Made by a program: the position numbers and the translations under genes. Of a DNA stretch of 64,000 nt, positions 1 to 12,569 are shown piece after piece (position 1 is the first letter of the stretch; each line of letters starts with the position of its first letter). Under the pieces are notes generated by a model, which made no database searches, was not told where the DNA came from, and saw nothing but the letters and a program-made list of their open reading frames with translations. This DNA is from Astrothelium macrocarpum (Eukaryota; Ascomycota; Dothideomycetes; Trypetheliales; Trypetheliaceae): contig JAGEMR010000039.1 in assembly GCA_021030915.1 (NCBI GenBank), positions 166,970 to 230,969 on the forward strand. Reading direction: 5' to 3'.

Positions 1-1569
1 CACACCGACATTAGAAAAAGAGGAACCTGAGACGTTGAAGGTACCAAAGACGGAAGAAGGACATACTATGGATGAATCATGAATCTTCACAGCTCTTCAC
101 GCTTCCCATGCATTTGAAACGTACGTACGCACCTGTGCGTATGTTCCATGACGAAAGAAATTTTCCGTTTGCTCTACATGTAGCATACCCATTTTCTGTA
201 CGAGTCTCGCGACTTTCTCTCCGGCTACCACTGCAAGCTCTCTACTTCTTGTTTTCTTTTATTTTACCTTTTCCTCCCACATTTGAGGAGTCTCTGGCTG
301 GCTTACTATCAATGATTGAAGGGAGCATCTCTGTGACTCTGGCACCTTCCAATGTTGTTGGCAAAGCGTTGGCGCAACATGGGCGCGATATGGGCGCTCG
401 AAATGGACTTTCCGTTTCTTGATACGGCGACGCAGGTCTCATGTGTATCCGCGCGTCAGAGGAGAGGATGCTTGATAGGCGGCTATCTAGATAGCTAGTC
501 GTACTGGTCTTTGAGAATGGCCAGTCATGAAATGAGAAAAAGATTATGTTTAATATTTGACTGAAAAGAAGGCGTGAAAAGTGACTGACTTGTATTAATG
601 TTGGTGTGAATCCCCGCTGTTAACGTGACGAGCAATCGTGTCACGCTCCTGACGATTTGTCGACCTAAATTTTGAACTTGCTTATGATATTCTTTAACCA
701 TATTGCGACCCTGTGGAAACGCCGTGGAAATGAAGTTGTATAACAGATTTGATCCGACTACACAATGGTGTTGTGTTTCAAGAGCTCTCCATCCTGTCAA
801 CTCATCCTGTCAAATCATAGGGAATACGGATGGAACTCGATGAAGATGCCGTTGTGCGGAGCTTAAATACAGCCTGTTGAATCTGTTGAGACGTTGAGAT
901 TTATTTTATCATCTTGTGGTCACAAAGGACGGTAGCGATTTCGCTGCTCCATAGGTAACTTTACTGTGATTTACAATCACGTCGTCACTGTAGAAAGGTA
1001 CCGAGTATGGTGCCAATACTGAGTTTAAATAAGCCTTGTGGACCAGATAGAACACTTATGAGTCACCCACCTTAATCGTATTTGCGCATGGAATTTAAAA
1101 TCTCGTCCTGATTCAATACATTCTGAGAGGGAAGAGTTTGACATGTCTACTCAATTCGGGTATCTTCCGATTTATGTTTTTGCATAGAATGGTATGGGCT
1201 GGATATCGACCGGGTCACACCACCGCTCTTACCCTCCGCTATCGGGGGCTACCAACTCTCTGTTTAACGCATGCCAACTTCTGCTTCCAGTATAACGAGA
1301 CGAGGCTTCATAACCTTCCTGTCCTTGCCAAGGGCTGTCCGTTTAATGATTCGCCACGCGCCGCGATATCGTAGCCGCCACCACGCAAAGTGCCAATTTC
1401 GGCTCTTTCGCGCTGTGGCTTAGAGGGACAAGGCTGGCCTCCCGGATACTCGATATGCCATTCCAAACTAGCATAAAGCTGGCGGCCTCGCCCACCTGGC
1501 TGTTGTTGCTTGAGGCAGAGTTATTCCATCCGCGTCCATGACTTATTGTAATTCTGTTCGGTCCTTTCC
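1..1569. other. Upstream region without a recognised gene
   Basis: Only short overlapping reading frames on both strands, none with a recognisable domain or a convincing splice structure. The last few hundred bases are probably promoter and leader of the NACHT gene that follows. I see no repeat or RNA gene here. Confidence 0.6.
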
Positions 1570-4500
1570 ATGGACCCATTCAGCGCACTTTCCATTGCGA
1601 CATCTGCAGTGCAATTCATAGATTTTGCTTCGGAACTAGTCTCCAAAGTCAACGAAATACGCAAATCCGGTTCTCTAGAAGATGTTGAATTTCTCAAGGC
1701 ACAGACTGAAGATCTGATTGTGAGGAATGTAGGGTTGCGAGCCAGTGCTTGTCATATAGATCAAGGAGACGACCATGTCAGTCAACTAGAAGAGGTATGC
1801 CTCGCTTCAAGATTGATGGTATGAGCTGAAAAGTAATGGAGAAGAGCATAGAATCTGGCTACGATCATTGATCGCTGCTCCAGTGTTGCAGAAGAGCTGA
1901 TCAAATTATTGGAAAGGATAAATCCGTCGGATCGAAACGCCTACAGCGTCGTGCAACATGCCTTTAAAGCACTTTGGAAAAAGGAAAAGATTGCGAATCT
2001 GTCTAAGAAGTTGGATCGATGCCGTCTCGAACTCAACACCCATGTTTTGATACTTGTCAATGCAAGGTGTCGTAGGCTTGAAAAGGGCCAAGCAAAGATT
2101 ACTGAAATTATTACCTTTGCGAGAGAGCAGAAGGTCACAGGCAATGATGCACGGCTAACTTCATCGCGAGTCCCAAGGGTTCAGGACCCAAACGTCGATG
2201 TCGACGACAAAAGGCCGAATTGCAAGCACGCACTGCATGGTCGTGTGAAAAATGTGGTTAACGTTCTGATTACCTATGAAGATGGGACAAGTCATACTAT
2301 CAGTTCCAATTCCGAAGCCAGAAATCGTGATATGATGCAAAGTTGGGGCGACGACACTGAGACTGCAACAACGTTCCGTAGCACAAGTCGACATTTGGGA
2401 AAAGAAGCTATTTCTGTTGAATCCTACCTTCCCCTGGTTCGGACCATTCTAGATTCGTTGTATTTTCCAACAATCAACCAGCGCGAGGATGATATCTGGG
2501 AGGCTTACAAGAAAACGTTTGATTGGATTTTTACACACAAAATTTTCGTGGAGTTCATTGAGCGTGGAAGCGGGATTTTCTGGGTGACCGGAAAGGCAGG
2601 CTCGGGGAAATCAACATTGATGAAATTTTTGCATCGGCATCATGACACGAAGAAACTGTTAAAGCATTGGGCTGGCTCGGATCAGCTCATTATTGCATCC
2701 TTTTTCTTTTGGAATTCTGGAATTTCTCTACATAAGTCATATGAAGGACTTTTACGATCCATTCTTTGGGAGGTTCTACGAGAATACAAGCATTTTGTCC
2801 CGGTCGCGTTCCCACACCTTTGTCGAGAGTACCTCACAACACATGAAGTGGACATCAAACGATTGAAATACTCAGAGCTCAAGTCGGGCTTACGTCGACT
2901 TTTGATGAACATTGGGTTTCGAGGTTTTAAGTTGTGCCTGTTCATTGATGGAATGGATGAGTACGAGGGTGATCATCTTGAGCTTTGCAGGCTCTTCAGC
3001 GAAACGGCTGCTGGCCACATCAAACTTATACTTTCAAGTCGGCCACTGAATATTTTCAAAGAATATTTCAGCGCGAGTCCCAGTATCAGCATGCAAGAAC
3101 TCACACAGAGTGACATCGAGATATACATCAATGATCATCTCGAAGACAATCAAGAAATCACAAGACTCGGCGTCCGCTCCCAAGAGAAAGCAAAGCAAGT
3201 TGCGCATGAAATAGCGAATCGGGCGGAAGGCGTGTTTCTATGGGTTGTTCTCGTCGTACGTTCCTTACTCAATGGGTTATACAACAGCGATGACCTTGTC
3301 GACCTACAAAACCGACTGGATGGGCTTCCTAATGACCTCGATCGCCTTTACAGCCACATGTTCCAAGGACTAGATCCGGTTTACCGCAAGCAGGCTGCAA
3401 AAATATTTCTTCTTGTCCTTCATAGCCAGGTCCAATATTCGAGTATCAGTTTACTACAGATGGCCTATGCGTGTGAAAACAGCCTGGAAACTGCCCTCCG
3501 ACTAAAACCCGCAGCACTGAGTCCTGAAGAGCTGAATTCCCTGCATATCGACATGGAGAAGAGAATAACAAGCCGTTGTGGCGGCCTTCTTGAAGTTGGC
3601 AACAAACCACTTGCCGATCAATTTTCACCATGTCAACCGTATCCGCATATCAGATTTGTGCATAGCAGCGTAAACGAGTTCTTGCAGTCTGAGAAAATTC
3701 AAGCCGAAATGATGAACGATCTTTCAGGAGATTCTTTCCATACAGCCTCGGCATTACTTGCCTCTGCTCTATACGAAGTGAAAGTGCTACCTATTGACGT
3801 TGATCTAGTTTGGATATCTTCCAACTTCAGAGCTCCTATGCTAAATTGTCTTTGGGCTGCAGCTGAATATGAGAACACATGCGCCAAGCCGTGCGTTGCA
3901 ATCTTGGATGAGCTCGATTCCACAGTATCAGCGCGTTGGAACGCAGCAAATCGATTCAAGCTCTTCAACGAAGATACGTGGATAGACCCGCAATCGCAGA
4001 GATGGCCAACAATTTATTTACGGGCAACACGTCTTACGTATGATCTTATACGCCTTTCTAAATGGGAAAATACGGATTTCAACGGATTCTTGCTTGTAGC
4101 TCAAAGGACAGGGTGCGTCTTATACGTTGCCCATAAATTGATGATGAATGGAACGGAGGGTATAATGCTCCGTCTGCTTTTTCACCATACCATCAATCAG
4201 TTTACCTACCCGATTGAGTTGTTTGAAAGAAACTTTAAATCATTAGCTGGGCAAAGATTGAAAGCTGCAATTGCCAGTGAACAGATGTTACGGCTGGTTG
4301 ACAATCCCAATACCGTCTTTTCATACGAATCGCCCCTCGATTGTCTGGTTCGTATGCATGGTCGTGAGCATGAACGAACGGGCATAGTTCCTGTTAGATT
4401 ATCCACGTGGGAATATTATCTGGTGGTCCTTTGGTTTGTCGTGACTGTTACTGATCAACCTGAGTATTACGGAGCTAAATTGGCTCAATGGCGCGACGTA

Positions 4501-4944
4501 TCTATGGCAATCCAATATCTTCGATTCTGCCAGCAATTTCTGGAATCTGGAGCTGTAGCAGAACCACAATTCGCCGGCATCTACGACAATCCAAAGCAAG
4601 CAAGGCCAGATTACGAAGAATACGAGCGAATGGTTGGACTTCCTCCAAAACAGGTTTGCAAAATCCTAGAATGCCTTGAACGAGCGGTTTGTAATCCGGC
4701 AAAACGCACCTTTTCGGTAAATTTTCACTCAAATGAACTGGATATCTTCCGGGCAGAGTTCACCAAGACAATGGATATCTTACACAAGCGAGATATTGCA
4801 TCAAAGCCCAAAACACAACGTGAAATGTTCTGGAAACTCTGCGAGTCACTAGTGCACTCGTCCACATCTCGGTCCACTCTGAGCTTCGTTTTTGGCGGTA
4901 TTTTGGTGGTGCTAATTGCCCGCTTAATAACAAGACCGATATAG
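1570..4944 (+). CDS. NACHT-domain NLR-like (STAND) protein
   Basis: Two exons, 1570-1794 and 1852-4944, about 1105 residues; the 57-bp GTATGC...TAG intron keeps phase. The N-terminus (MDPFSALSIATSAVQFIDFA) matches the helical N-terminal domain common on fungal STAND proteins. The NACHT module follows: Walker A GKAGSGKST at about residue 322-330 and Walker B LCLFIDGMDE at about 438-447. The IRFVHSSVNEFL segment resembles the DUF7791-type region typical downstream of fungal NACHT domains. No WD40, ankyrin or TPR repeats are visible; instead the protein ends in a hydrophobic segment (LSFVFGGILVVLIARLI), a likely tail anchor. Fungal NLRs are nucleotide-dependent switches involved in non-self recognition and regulated cell death; the trigger and output here are unknown. 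Family is clear; the short intron is the least certain part. Confidence 0.88.
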
Positions 4945-5349
4945 TTCGCTGCAAATATGGTCACAGGACTTCAGTTGAGACCCAGCATCGCCATGTGAGC
5001 AACACATTTGATACATAACTTGACGCTCATCGCGGTCGAGATCGTATCATGCTTGTCCCGAGTTTGCCAAAGGCTTGGCAGAGTGCACCGACATTGCTCG
5101 CTTGCAAACATCACGACATGCTCCAAATATGGAACCGCGATGACACTCATAAGTTTACTATCGACAAGATCCTCATATCCTTTGTTGATAGTGTCTCGAA
5201 GAAATTCAAAGAAAAGACGGGTTATACTACGATGCGCATCACAACAAACATATGGATCATAAAACTCGTTAAGCCACAATCGAACCCTCAAAAGTAAATC
5301 AGAATTTTCCATCCTTTAGATCATCAACATTCCAAAACTATGTCTAGCA
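4945..5349. other. Intergenic region between convergent genes
   Basis: About 400 bases between the stop of the NACHT gene and the stop of the SET gene on the other strand. Short overlapping frames only; probably two facing 3' untranslated regions. Confidence 0.6.
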
Positions 5350-6750
5350 TCAAGCACCATACAATGGTTCCTCCCTCATTTCTCCCAGTTTCGTCTTAAG
5401 CTCGTCAATCTTCCTCGCCTGCCACAGCACAAAATCAGTCCCCTCCCCAAAACACAAAAGATTAATCCGCTGCGCAGCAAACATGTGCTCCAGTGCATCC
5501 CACGGCTTCTCCGCCCTTATCAACAGCCTCGCCGCAATATTGTGCGCCCGCGCCTTGCGTTCGTCCACAATCCCCTCCTTCTCCAACGCCTCGATATAGT
5601 ACCTCGCGAGCGCCAGCGTCAGCTTCGGGTCGGCTTCGTGGTAATTCGCATCGTCGATGAGCATCTCCGGGTGTGTGTGGGGAGAGGCGGAGTTCCGCGG
5701 TGCGAGGCCGTGGAGCAGAAGTTTGCGGAGCTCCGCTCTTTTCTCTGCGTGCTCGTCGCTGCTGCAAATAGCGCAGGTGCAGTGGAAGCGCCAATTCCTC
5801 ATCAGCTTCTGGCGGCGCTGTTCGGTGGAGTCCCATTGGGTGTCGTCGAGATAGCGGATCGTGACTTCGGTGCCCTTTGGAATGTCAACTATGGCGCGGA
5901 CTTGGCCGACGCTAGTGGTGGTGTCGACGTCGAAGATGGCATTGGGGTGGCAGTCGTGATTTACGAGAGAGCTGTGGAGGAAGGTGCCGGAGTACTGGCG
6001 GCTTTCTTTCCCCTCCCATGAGAAAGAATTGGTTTCGAAAATGCTGCGGACCTCTTCCTGGATGTCTCTGGGGTTTCCTTTGTGTGCGAGGCTCCTGAAC
6101 TGGTCTCGTTCGACCTTATAAAGCTGTCTGAAGGCACCATAAACTTCTTTTCCCAATGAGGAATTGTACGGCTTCTCGAGTTTGAGAAGTGGCCTCTCTG
6201 CGATGATTTGGGTTCCTGAGGGAATATTCTCTGTTGCAAACAAACCCCGACCTCTACCCGCTATTTCCTTGATATCGATCGTTCCAATCAATGTCCTGAA
6301 TCGATTTATTCTTTTTCCTCTCCTGTTCAAGTGAGGCCTTGAAGGTCCACGCATACAGATGTCGATGTCGTCTCTCCTCGTATCCGGAAATACTTTCCAC
6401 CACATCTTATGGATTGAAGCTTCGGACACGACGCGGCCGTTGCCTGTGGCATCGCGTAGATTGGATGCATGTCGCCGACGAGCAGCCCGGATCATACGAC
6501 CAGTAATATATGCTGAAGTCTTTGGGTTATGAAAATGACGTTCGGTTAGTTGTTCCCACAACGCTTTAGCCGCTGCATCAAAGCTGATCTCTGTTGAAGA
6601 GAGGAAATATAGTTCTTCCAACTGGGTATGAGAAAGTTGCTCTGGCCGAGCACTCTCTGGAAGCACTTCTATGGGCTTTTTTCCCCATCGCTCAACGATC
6701 TTTGCGGTCATCGCTGCTGAATCTGACTGGATCCCCTTTCTTCCAGCCAT
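5350..6750 (-). CDS. SET-domain protein, SMYD/SET5-like lysine methyltransferase
   Basis: Single exon, about 466 residues from the ATG at 6750; a longer reading frame upstream has only a GTG. The SET domain starts near residue 160: AGRGRGLFATENIPSGT forms the S-adenosylmethionine-binding part, NHDCHPNA (about 264-271) corresponds to the NHSCxPN core motif, and RYLDD lies near the active site. A cysteine cluster CTCAIC (about 325-330) is the post-SET zinc site, and a helical C-terminal part follows, as in fungal SET proteins of the SMYD type. No MYND finger is seen. The N-terminal 150 residues are basic and unrecognised. It probably methylates lysines of histones or other proteins; the substrate cannot be told. 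It converges with the NACHT gene. Confidence 0.85.
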   Translation of the reverse strand: MAGRKGIQSDSAAMTAKIVERWGKKPIEVLPESARPEQLSHTQLEELYFLSSTEISFDAAAKALWEQLTERHFHNPKTSAYITGRMIRAARRRHASNLRDATGNGRVVSEASIHKMWWKVFPDTRRDDIDICMRGPSRPHLNRRGKRINRFRTLIGTIDIKEIAGRGRGLFATENIPSGTQIIAERPLLKLEKPYNSSLGKEVYGAFRQLYKVERDQFRSLAHKGNPRDIQEEVRSIFETNSFSWEGKESRQYSGTFLHSSLVNHDCHPNAIFDVDTTTSVGQVRAIVDIPKGTEVTIRYLDDTQWDSTEQRRQKLMRNWRFHCTCAICSSDEHAEKRAELRKLLLHGLAPRNSASPHTHPEMLIDDANYHEADPKLTLALARYYIEALEKEGIVDERKARAHNIAARLLIRAEKPWDALEHMFAAQRINLLCFGEGTDFVLWQARKIDELKTKLGEMREEPLYGA

Positions 6751-9700
6751 ACTGGATTTCACCCAATGAAATGGCTGCACAAGGCCAAGTTAATTTTGTG
6801 ACAAAGGAGTGATGGTAGAATAAAGTCTCTCAGAGGGCGAGTGGCGCTGCCACAGTGATGGCTTTGAAGAGCGATTCGAAGACCGGAGCAGAGGATCGAT
6901 TAGCTCGAGGAGCGGATTGAATTGTCTGCTATTGGGGATGAAGACTCGGCAAACGACAGTACCATATTTACGTCAATGTTTATATATAGTTGATTATGTG
7001 TGATCTCTGCAGCAATTGTCTCCGTGAAAGCAGATGACGAGATACGAATGTCCACCAGTCACACCTCCTGACTTTCCCACTTCTCTGCGACGAAATCATC
7101 CTTTCGAGATCCAAGGTTCTTAGAGCCTGATAGATTCGATATGGGCTACATGTGTCATGCCAAATTTTTGTCTATAAATGCGCACTTCGAGACGAATTCC
7201 ATCCAGTTGCAACTTGAGTTGCGCATACACTTAGAGAAATACTTGCTCAAGGGAGTCTAGAAATTGACTATTGGTCTCCTAGGCCATGAAAATGAGTAAA
7301 AGTAATCAAGTATATGATGACTGTTCCGTCTGCGCGACATTTCGAAACACTGAGACTAGTCTTGGCACGAATTATGGGAGATTTGAGCCCAGGCGCAAAT
7401 GAAAAGGTTGTGGCCATTGTCTGATGCAAAACAATGGCAACAAGGACGTTTAGCTACAAGGACACATTCTTTGTACGAACGCATGAAACCTTCTTCTACA
7501 TTCCCAATACTTTTCATGTAGAAGAGAGGTTAAGAAATTGGGGCAGAGAACAAAAATGCTGAAAGAAAAAAAAAGATTCCATGCAACTCGTGCATTGGCA
7601 AATGCGTGCCACTCTAAAGCTAGGCGAAAAGCCATAAAATTGAACACCTTAAAGAAATCAGGCCTTTTGGCAATGCATGGCGTTTGAAGTTCGTGACTGT
7701 AGAACATGCTGGTTATGCTGATTTGGTACATCCTGTATTCCCAAGTGATTGGACAATTTCTAGCAATCTAGATCGTCAATTACACGGACCATGGCATTCC
7801 GGATGAGAAAAGATCCGAACCAAGCGTTCGAGCTGGGATAGATGATATTGAAGTGAGGGCAACAATACCCGAGCGGTGGATGAAGGAGCCGCATGAAAGT
7901 CGTTCACATTCAACCAGAAAGATTAGACGATTACGCTGGAAATGAAACGCTTTGCGCAAGGATATGGGATCCTTCCGACTAGTCAGAGTCGTCTGAACGG
8001 TATTCCGGACGTCAGAGATTTGTCAAACGGTTGCTTGACCTTGCGCAGTCTAAGATTAAATTTAGCCGAGTTGAGATGCGAGGCGCAAACAAACAGTCGA
8101 GAAGAGTGTGAAACAGCAAATTCGTGGCGTAAGCACGTTAGATGTGCACCGCCTGTTGGTCACTGTGGCGCATGACATGTTGTCGCGAAGGCCGGGTGCC
8201 GGAAGCAAGAGGCGAGGGCGCAGGATCAAAGGGGCCAAAAGTTTTTTGGGTGCAAGTTTGTGACTGGGCGGGAGTGGCAAACCCGAAAATAATGTCGTAA
8301 TCTTGTCCAGATCCACCATCGCCGAGTCAACTAAACGTGAATGGCCGACGCTGGAGCAGGCTGACAGCCTCAGGCGCATTCATGGAGTACATGCAAGGCT
8401 TTTTTTGAGCACCACCGTGAGCACTCGCCAAGCTTTGCTGGGCGCGAGCGAGCTTGTGCCATACATCGCCGCTCCCGTCCCGAGCCCTCAGGTCAGTGCT
8501 ACCTTTTGTCGCGTTCACAACGGTGCGCTTGGGGAGGCCGGCACGTCAGCATGCAGTGATGCGTTGACGGGTTTGTGAATGCACAGGAACGCTTCATGGG
8601 CTCGCGAGCGCATGACGAGTCTAGATTGTAGTCCAGTCAAAGACGCCGGCCCGTATTCCCCCTCGCTACACGGAGTCTTCAACTTGTCGCCAACCACTTG
8701 ACGCACGGTGTGCTGAGATGCAGCCGGGTATTTTGCACTGCTGCGACCTTTCCTAACTCTCTTGGAATTTTCACCTAATCTGGATCCGAAGCTCTTGCGT
8801 TAGTCACTTGAGCGGCTGACGGACTAGTGATCCTTCTGCAACTGTTGATCCCAGCTTTGCTGTTTACTGCCAATCAGCTCACGCCTACTGCTCAGCTCCT
8901 CTGGAAGACCGGCTGTTTCTTCAAAGGTTTGTGTTTTCATTTCTGCTATCTCCGAAGTAAAGAGAAACCCTGCCGGTCAAGCCACTCAAGCCGTCATTGG
9001 TCCCCCACCTGCAGCAAGCCTGTATCTCGATCTTGGGCTTGTGCTCCCGCGCACATTCGCTAGAAGAATAAGGATGTTGGCGTGGGTTTCTGCGCAGATG
9101 CGCCGCCCGTGTCTTGGCGCACAAGGAAACCCGACGCGTATGAAGCCCAACGGGCTTGCAGGGCAACCTTTGCCCGCCAGCTACTGTTGCGGAGGATCAC
9201 CCAATCATGGTGCAGGTTCCGCAGGTATCCATCAAATGGGCGGACGGGGGCACGCTGATTTGCGTAAGGAAGGCGATCATCCTTGCTTTATCATAAGTGG
9301 TTAGAGGAGGGTGGTGATTTACATGTATCGCCTCGTGTGCATTTCAGTCGTCACTGCGCCGACAGCTTTCCCTTTTGAAATCTTCACCATGCGCCATCTC
9401 TGAGATCTTGGTCAAAGAGGCCGCACCCTTTGGGCTTTTCTTGAGTTCTTAAGACTTCGTCGCCACCCAAGCAATGTTTTATCCGTTCGTATCATGCATC
9501 TCACCAAAGCACCACTTGCTTCCAGCTCTCTACCAGAGCAGTGGGGGTTGTCCACTGCCAATACTCATTAGCTTGTCGCGAGCGATAACTTGACCATGGC
9601 CCTGACCCTTCTGCTTCTTTCCATCGTTCTCCTCTCGCTACTTCTGGTACCTGTTCACGCCAACCCAACTCACGTTTCCGACCTATCCTTCACCTCATCT

Positions 9701-9980
9701 TACGAAATAAGTGGCAGCCTGGTGCCCACTCTCTGCGAATTTTGCAGTAGCTATGCGCCAGGTCTGTGCCAATACTGCTCTCGCCCACAGGTATTTGCCA
9801 ACATTGTTTTTCATATTTATAGCTCTGTACTAAGCTATCTTGCAGCTACTTCAATCTCGGCCTAATCCGCCATCACATCCGCGAGATACTATTCATAACC
9901 CTCGCAGTAACATTCTCCCAGCTTTTATCGAGGATTCAGCACGATCACAAAATCGTTGTTACGGTCAGACACCCACAAAC
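6751..9980. other. Long intergenic and leader region upstream of the C2H2 gene
   Basis: No recognisable gene in about 3.2 kb. The part from about 8000 is GC-richer with many short plus-strand frames and probably belongs to the promoter and long leader of the C2H2 factor. An ATG at 9596 opens a very hydrophobic frame (MALTLLLLSIVLLSLLLVPV) that can be spliced in phase (donor 9791, acceptor 9845) onto the C2H2 reading frame; see findings. Confidence 0.5.
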
Positions 9981-11426
9981 ATGAACGAAAGCTTCGTTCC
10001 GCCTACTCCTAATCCCTGGGCTTGGTCAAATCACGATTCAAGCAGGCCTTTTTACTGGCAACGTCCCAACACATACGATGCCAGTCAGCTACCTGATGAT
10101 AAACAACCCATGCAAGGTAGCTCTTCAGCATACGTGCTCACCTATCCACACAATCTGCCCTCGCCAGTTCAAGTACCGCACGACGAAGATTCGCAACATG
10201 AATTTGGGCATGGCTACAATGACAATCAGCATTTACGTCCATCGCAGCAGCCAAATCAAAAGTCCACTACTCCAGCATTCAATACCTACGACATACCCAT
10301 GCATCCACTACGCCAACATGCGAAACCCCAACCTTATCAAGGTCATATGTTGGACGTGACACAGGCAACGGTTGGACAAGCATATATGCCACAAGATCCT
10401 GAACAAATGATACGTCAGAGCCATCGCATGGTCAAGGAAAATCAACAACGTACCGATCTTCAGTATTTGGCGCCCTTGTCCTTACCAGACTCAACCAATG
10501 ATGCAGAGTGGAATCCGATTACCGAATACATTCACAATAGCGAAGGATACACGCCTGGACTGTCACCTTCTAGATCTGTAACGAAGCTTGCATTGCCAGA
10601 CCACAGCCAAGAAACTAACGAAGTCCACACTGGTGACAACCAACACCAATGTCCACAATGCCCGAAATCCTACAAAAACAAGAATCTTCTCAAGTGCGTC
10701 TCAGCTTTATTCCTTCATCCGTGTGCCAAGCTTTTCTCTCTCGAATTGAAATTTCAGTAATACCTGGTGATTCAATTTGTTTCTACTTGCCTGCTACTGT
10801 TTCTTTGCATATCACGATTCACACACTGTCCTCTTCACCTACTGATTCTGTATCCTAGGTCTCACATTCGAACTCATATCGAGAAAAAAGACCGCCCAAT
10901 CTCTTGCGAGTTATGCCATAAACGATTTCAATATCCCAAGGATCTCAGACGCCACATGCTCACTCATCCCATAAATGGAAAGGAAAATGGTCGAGCGGCG
11001 CCCAGATACCTGTGCAATGTGCCATCGTGCCAATACTATGAGAAGGGTTTTGCCCGCAAAGACCACTTTAAGCGCCATTTGAAGCTACATTTTCCTGTGC
11101 TCAAAGACAAACCGGATGACCTGAACGAGCTGGTGGAGCGATGTAATGTCACTGAGCAAAGACGTCAAAGAGCTGCGCAACAAATGGATTCGAGCGTGAG
11201 CTTCACAAGAAATCCTCTCTACGACGTACAGCAGCATTTGCTCAACAGACCTGTGACCTCCGTGGCGCGGTTTCAAGGCCCAATTCCTGCACATCCTACC
11301 GCTTCTTTCGAGTGCACATCTCGCAACTCGCAAAACTGTGTGGCACTCTCATCGGCGTCTGCACTAAACATGGCTTCACCAAGACCCTCGCCTCGTCGAC
11401 CACATTGGAACCCATCGAATTATTGA
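9981..11426 (+). CDS. C2H2 zinc-finger transcription factor
   Basis: Two exons, 9981-10693 and 10859-11426, about 426 residues. The 165-bp intron (GTGCGT...CTAG) falls inside the first finger and restores it exactly: CPQC then HIRTH. Finger 2 is CELC...HMLTH, and finger 3 is a longer CNVPSC...HLKLH. The first half is rich in Pro, Gln, His and Asn without a fold, as in many fungal regulators; a basic Ser/Pro tail ends the protein. The start at MNESFVPPTPNPW is the first ATG of the main exon. The frame stays open upstream and can be joined to an earlier exon starting at 9596, giving about 536 residues. Targets are unknown; nuclear DNA-binding is inferred from the fingers. Confidence 0.85.
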
Positions 11427-12569
11427 GTTCATACCTGTCCTGTTGCCTCATTTCACATAGCGTCATCTACGTCTGTTTTTTGTTTCGTTTGTTTATAGGA
11501 GGTTCTGTGCTCCGCATGGTCATCATGCGTCTTCTCGAGCTCCCCTTTACGTTTTGCATCTCACATGCAGTTATATTCACGAGTTTCATTGTTTGTTTAG
11601 CAAGTCTCTACATAACCCGATTTCTGTGCAGCTTTTGTGTTCATGGCGTTGGAAGAAGATCGCCTCACAGGCTTTATACCATTGGGAGGCGTTCCAATTT
11701 TATGATGCTGTTGTTCTTACCATATCGTTCGACAGGACTGTGGGTTCATCGATTGACAAAAGCGTTAGCGATAGGAAGCGTTTTCATACAACCCTTTCTA
11801 ATGAACAATGATCATTGCTCCACTCTAAGTCTTGACTCTTCATGCTGGCCATCGAAGTGTTTGCAATGACGTCATGCCGTCTTTGCATCCTCGAAGGTGT
11901 CTACTCTCTACCTATTCATTACTTTGTTCGATGTTAGATATATTGTCAAATTCTTTTTGCATGAACCAGGTTATTACAGGTAATATCAAGGAGCCATCCG
12001 CTGGTACCCTTTACCACAAAGCAGAAGAATGTTTGCTGATGGCATGACTGATGAAAGTTCCTCTCTGAATTTCTACCCCACAAAAGTCTAGACTGAAAAA
12101 CTTGAGGCTAAGCCAACAGTTCAATCTTAGCCTAATCAAATTTCTAGAAGATTGGGCGCAGCGATCATCAACAATTGGCATAAGACTTTCAATACGTAGG
12201 CAGATCTGGGTCAGGTTACTTGATGGCCAACCGTCTCCTCGGCCCCAGCCTCGGCAACCTCGCCTAGATTATTGCCATTCACGATTGTCGCTATGAACAT
12301 CCAATATGATTCGTACGTGGTCCGCGGTGTCTCTCTTGATTACAAGTTCCATGGTTTTTCCCCGAATGGGAAGTCTCATAATTATGGAAATGTGGATAAA
12401 AGAATAGTGGAGGACTATTTTAGAAACCTGAGGTTTCTCAATTCTCTACATACCCCTACAGCTATCAATCTACTCCATTTGCGCTCAAAGAGAACCCCGT
12501 AGCATTTGCAACTCTGCTAAATCAAGTCATCGAGCGAGAGATGGTTTGGCCTTTGACTTTCATGCTGCA
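11427..12569. other. Intergenic region between convergent genes
   Basis: About 1.1 kb between facing 3' ends. AT-leaning sequence with short frames only; nothing recognisable. It probably contains both 3' untranslated regions. Confidence 0.55.

Noticed and set aside
72..422. 116-residue plus-strand frame
   Set aside because: Overlaps an opposite frame, has no domain, codon pattern or splice partner; likely chance.
6594..6812. Plus-strand frame over the SET gene start
   Set aside because: Shadow of the SET coding sequence on the other strand.
9041..9304. 87-residue plus-strand frame upstream of the C2H2 gene
   Set aside because: No recognisable domain and several overlapping frames; treated as promoter or leader.
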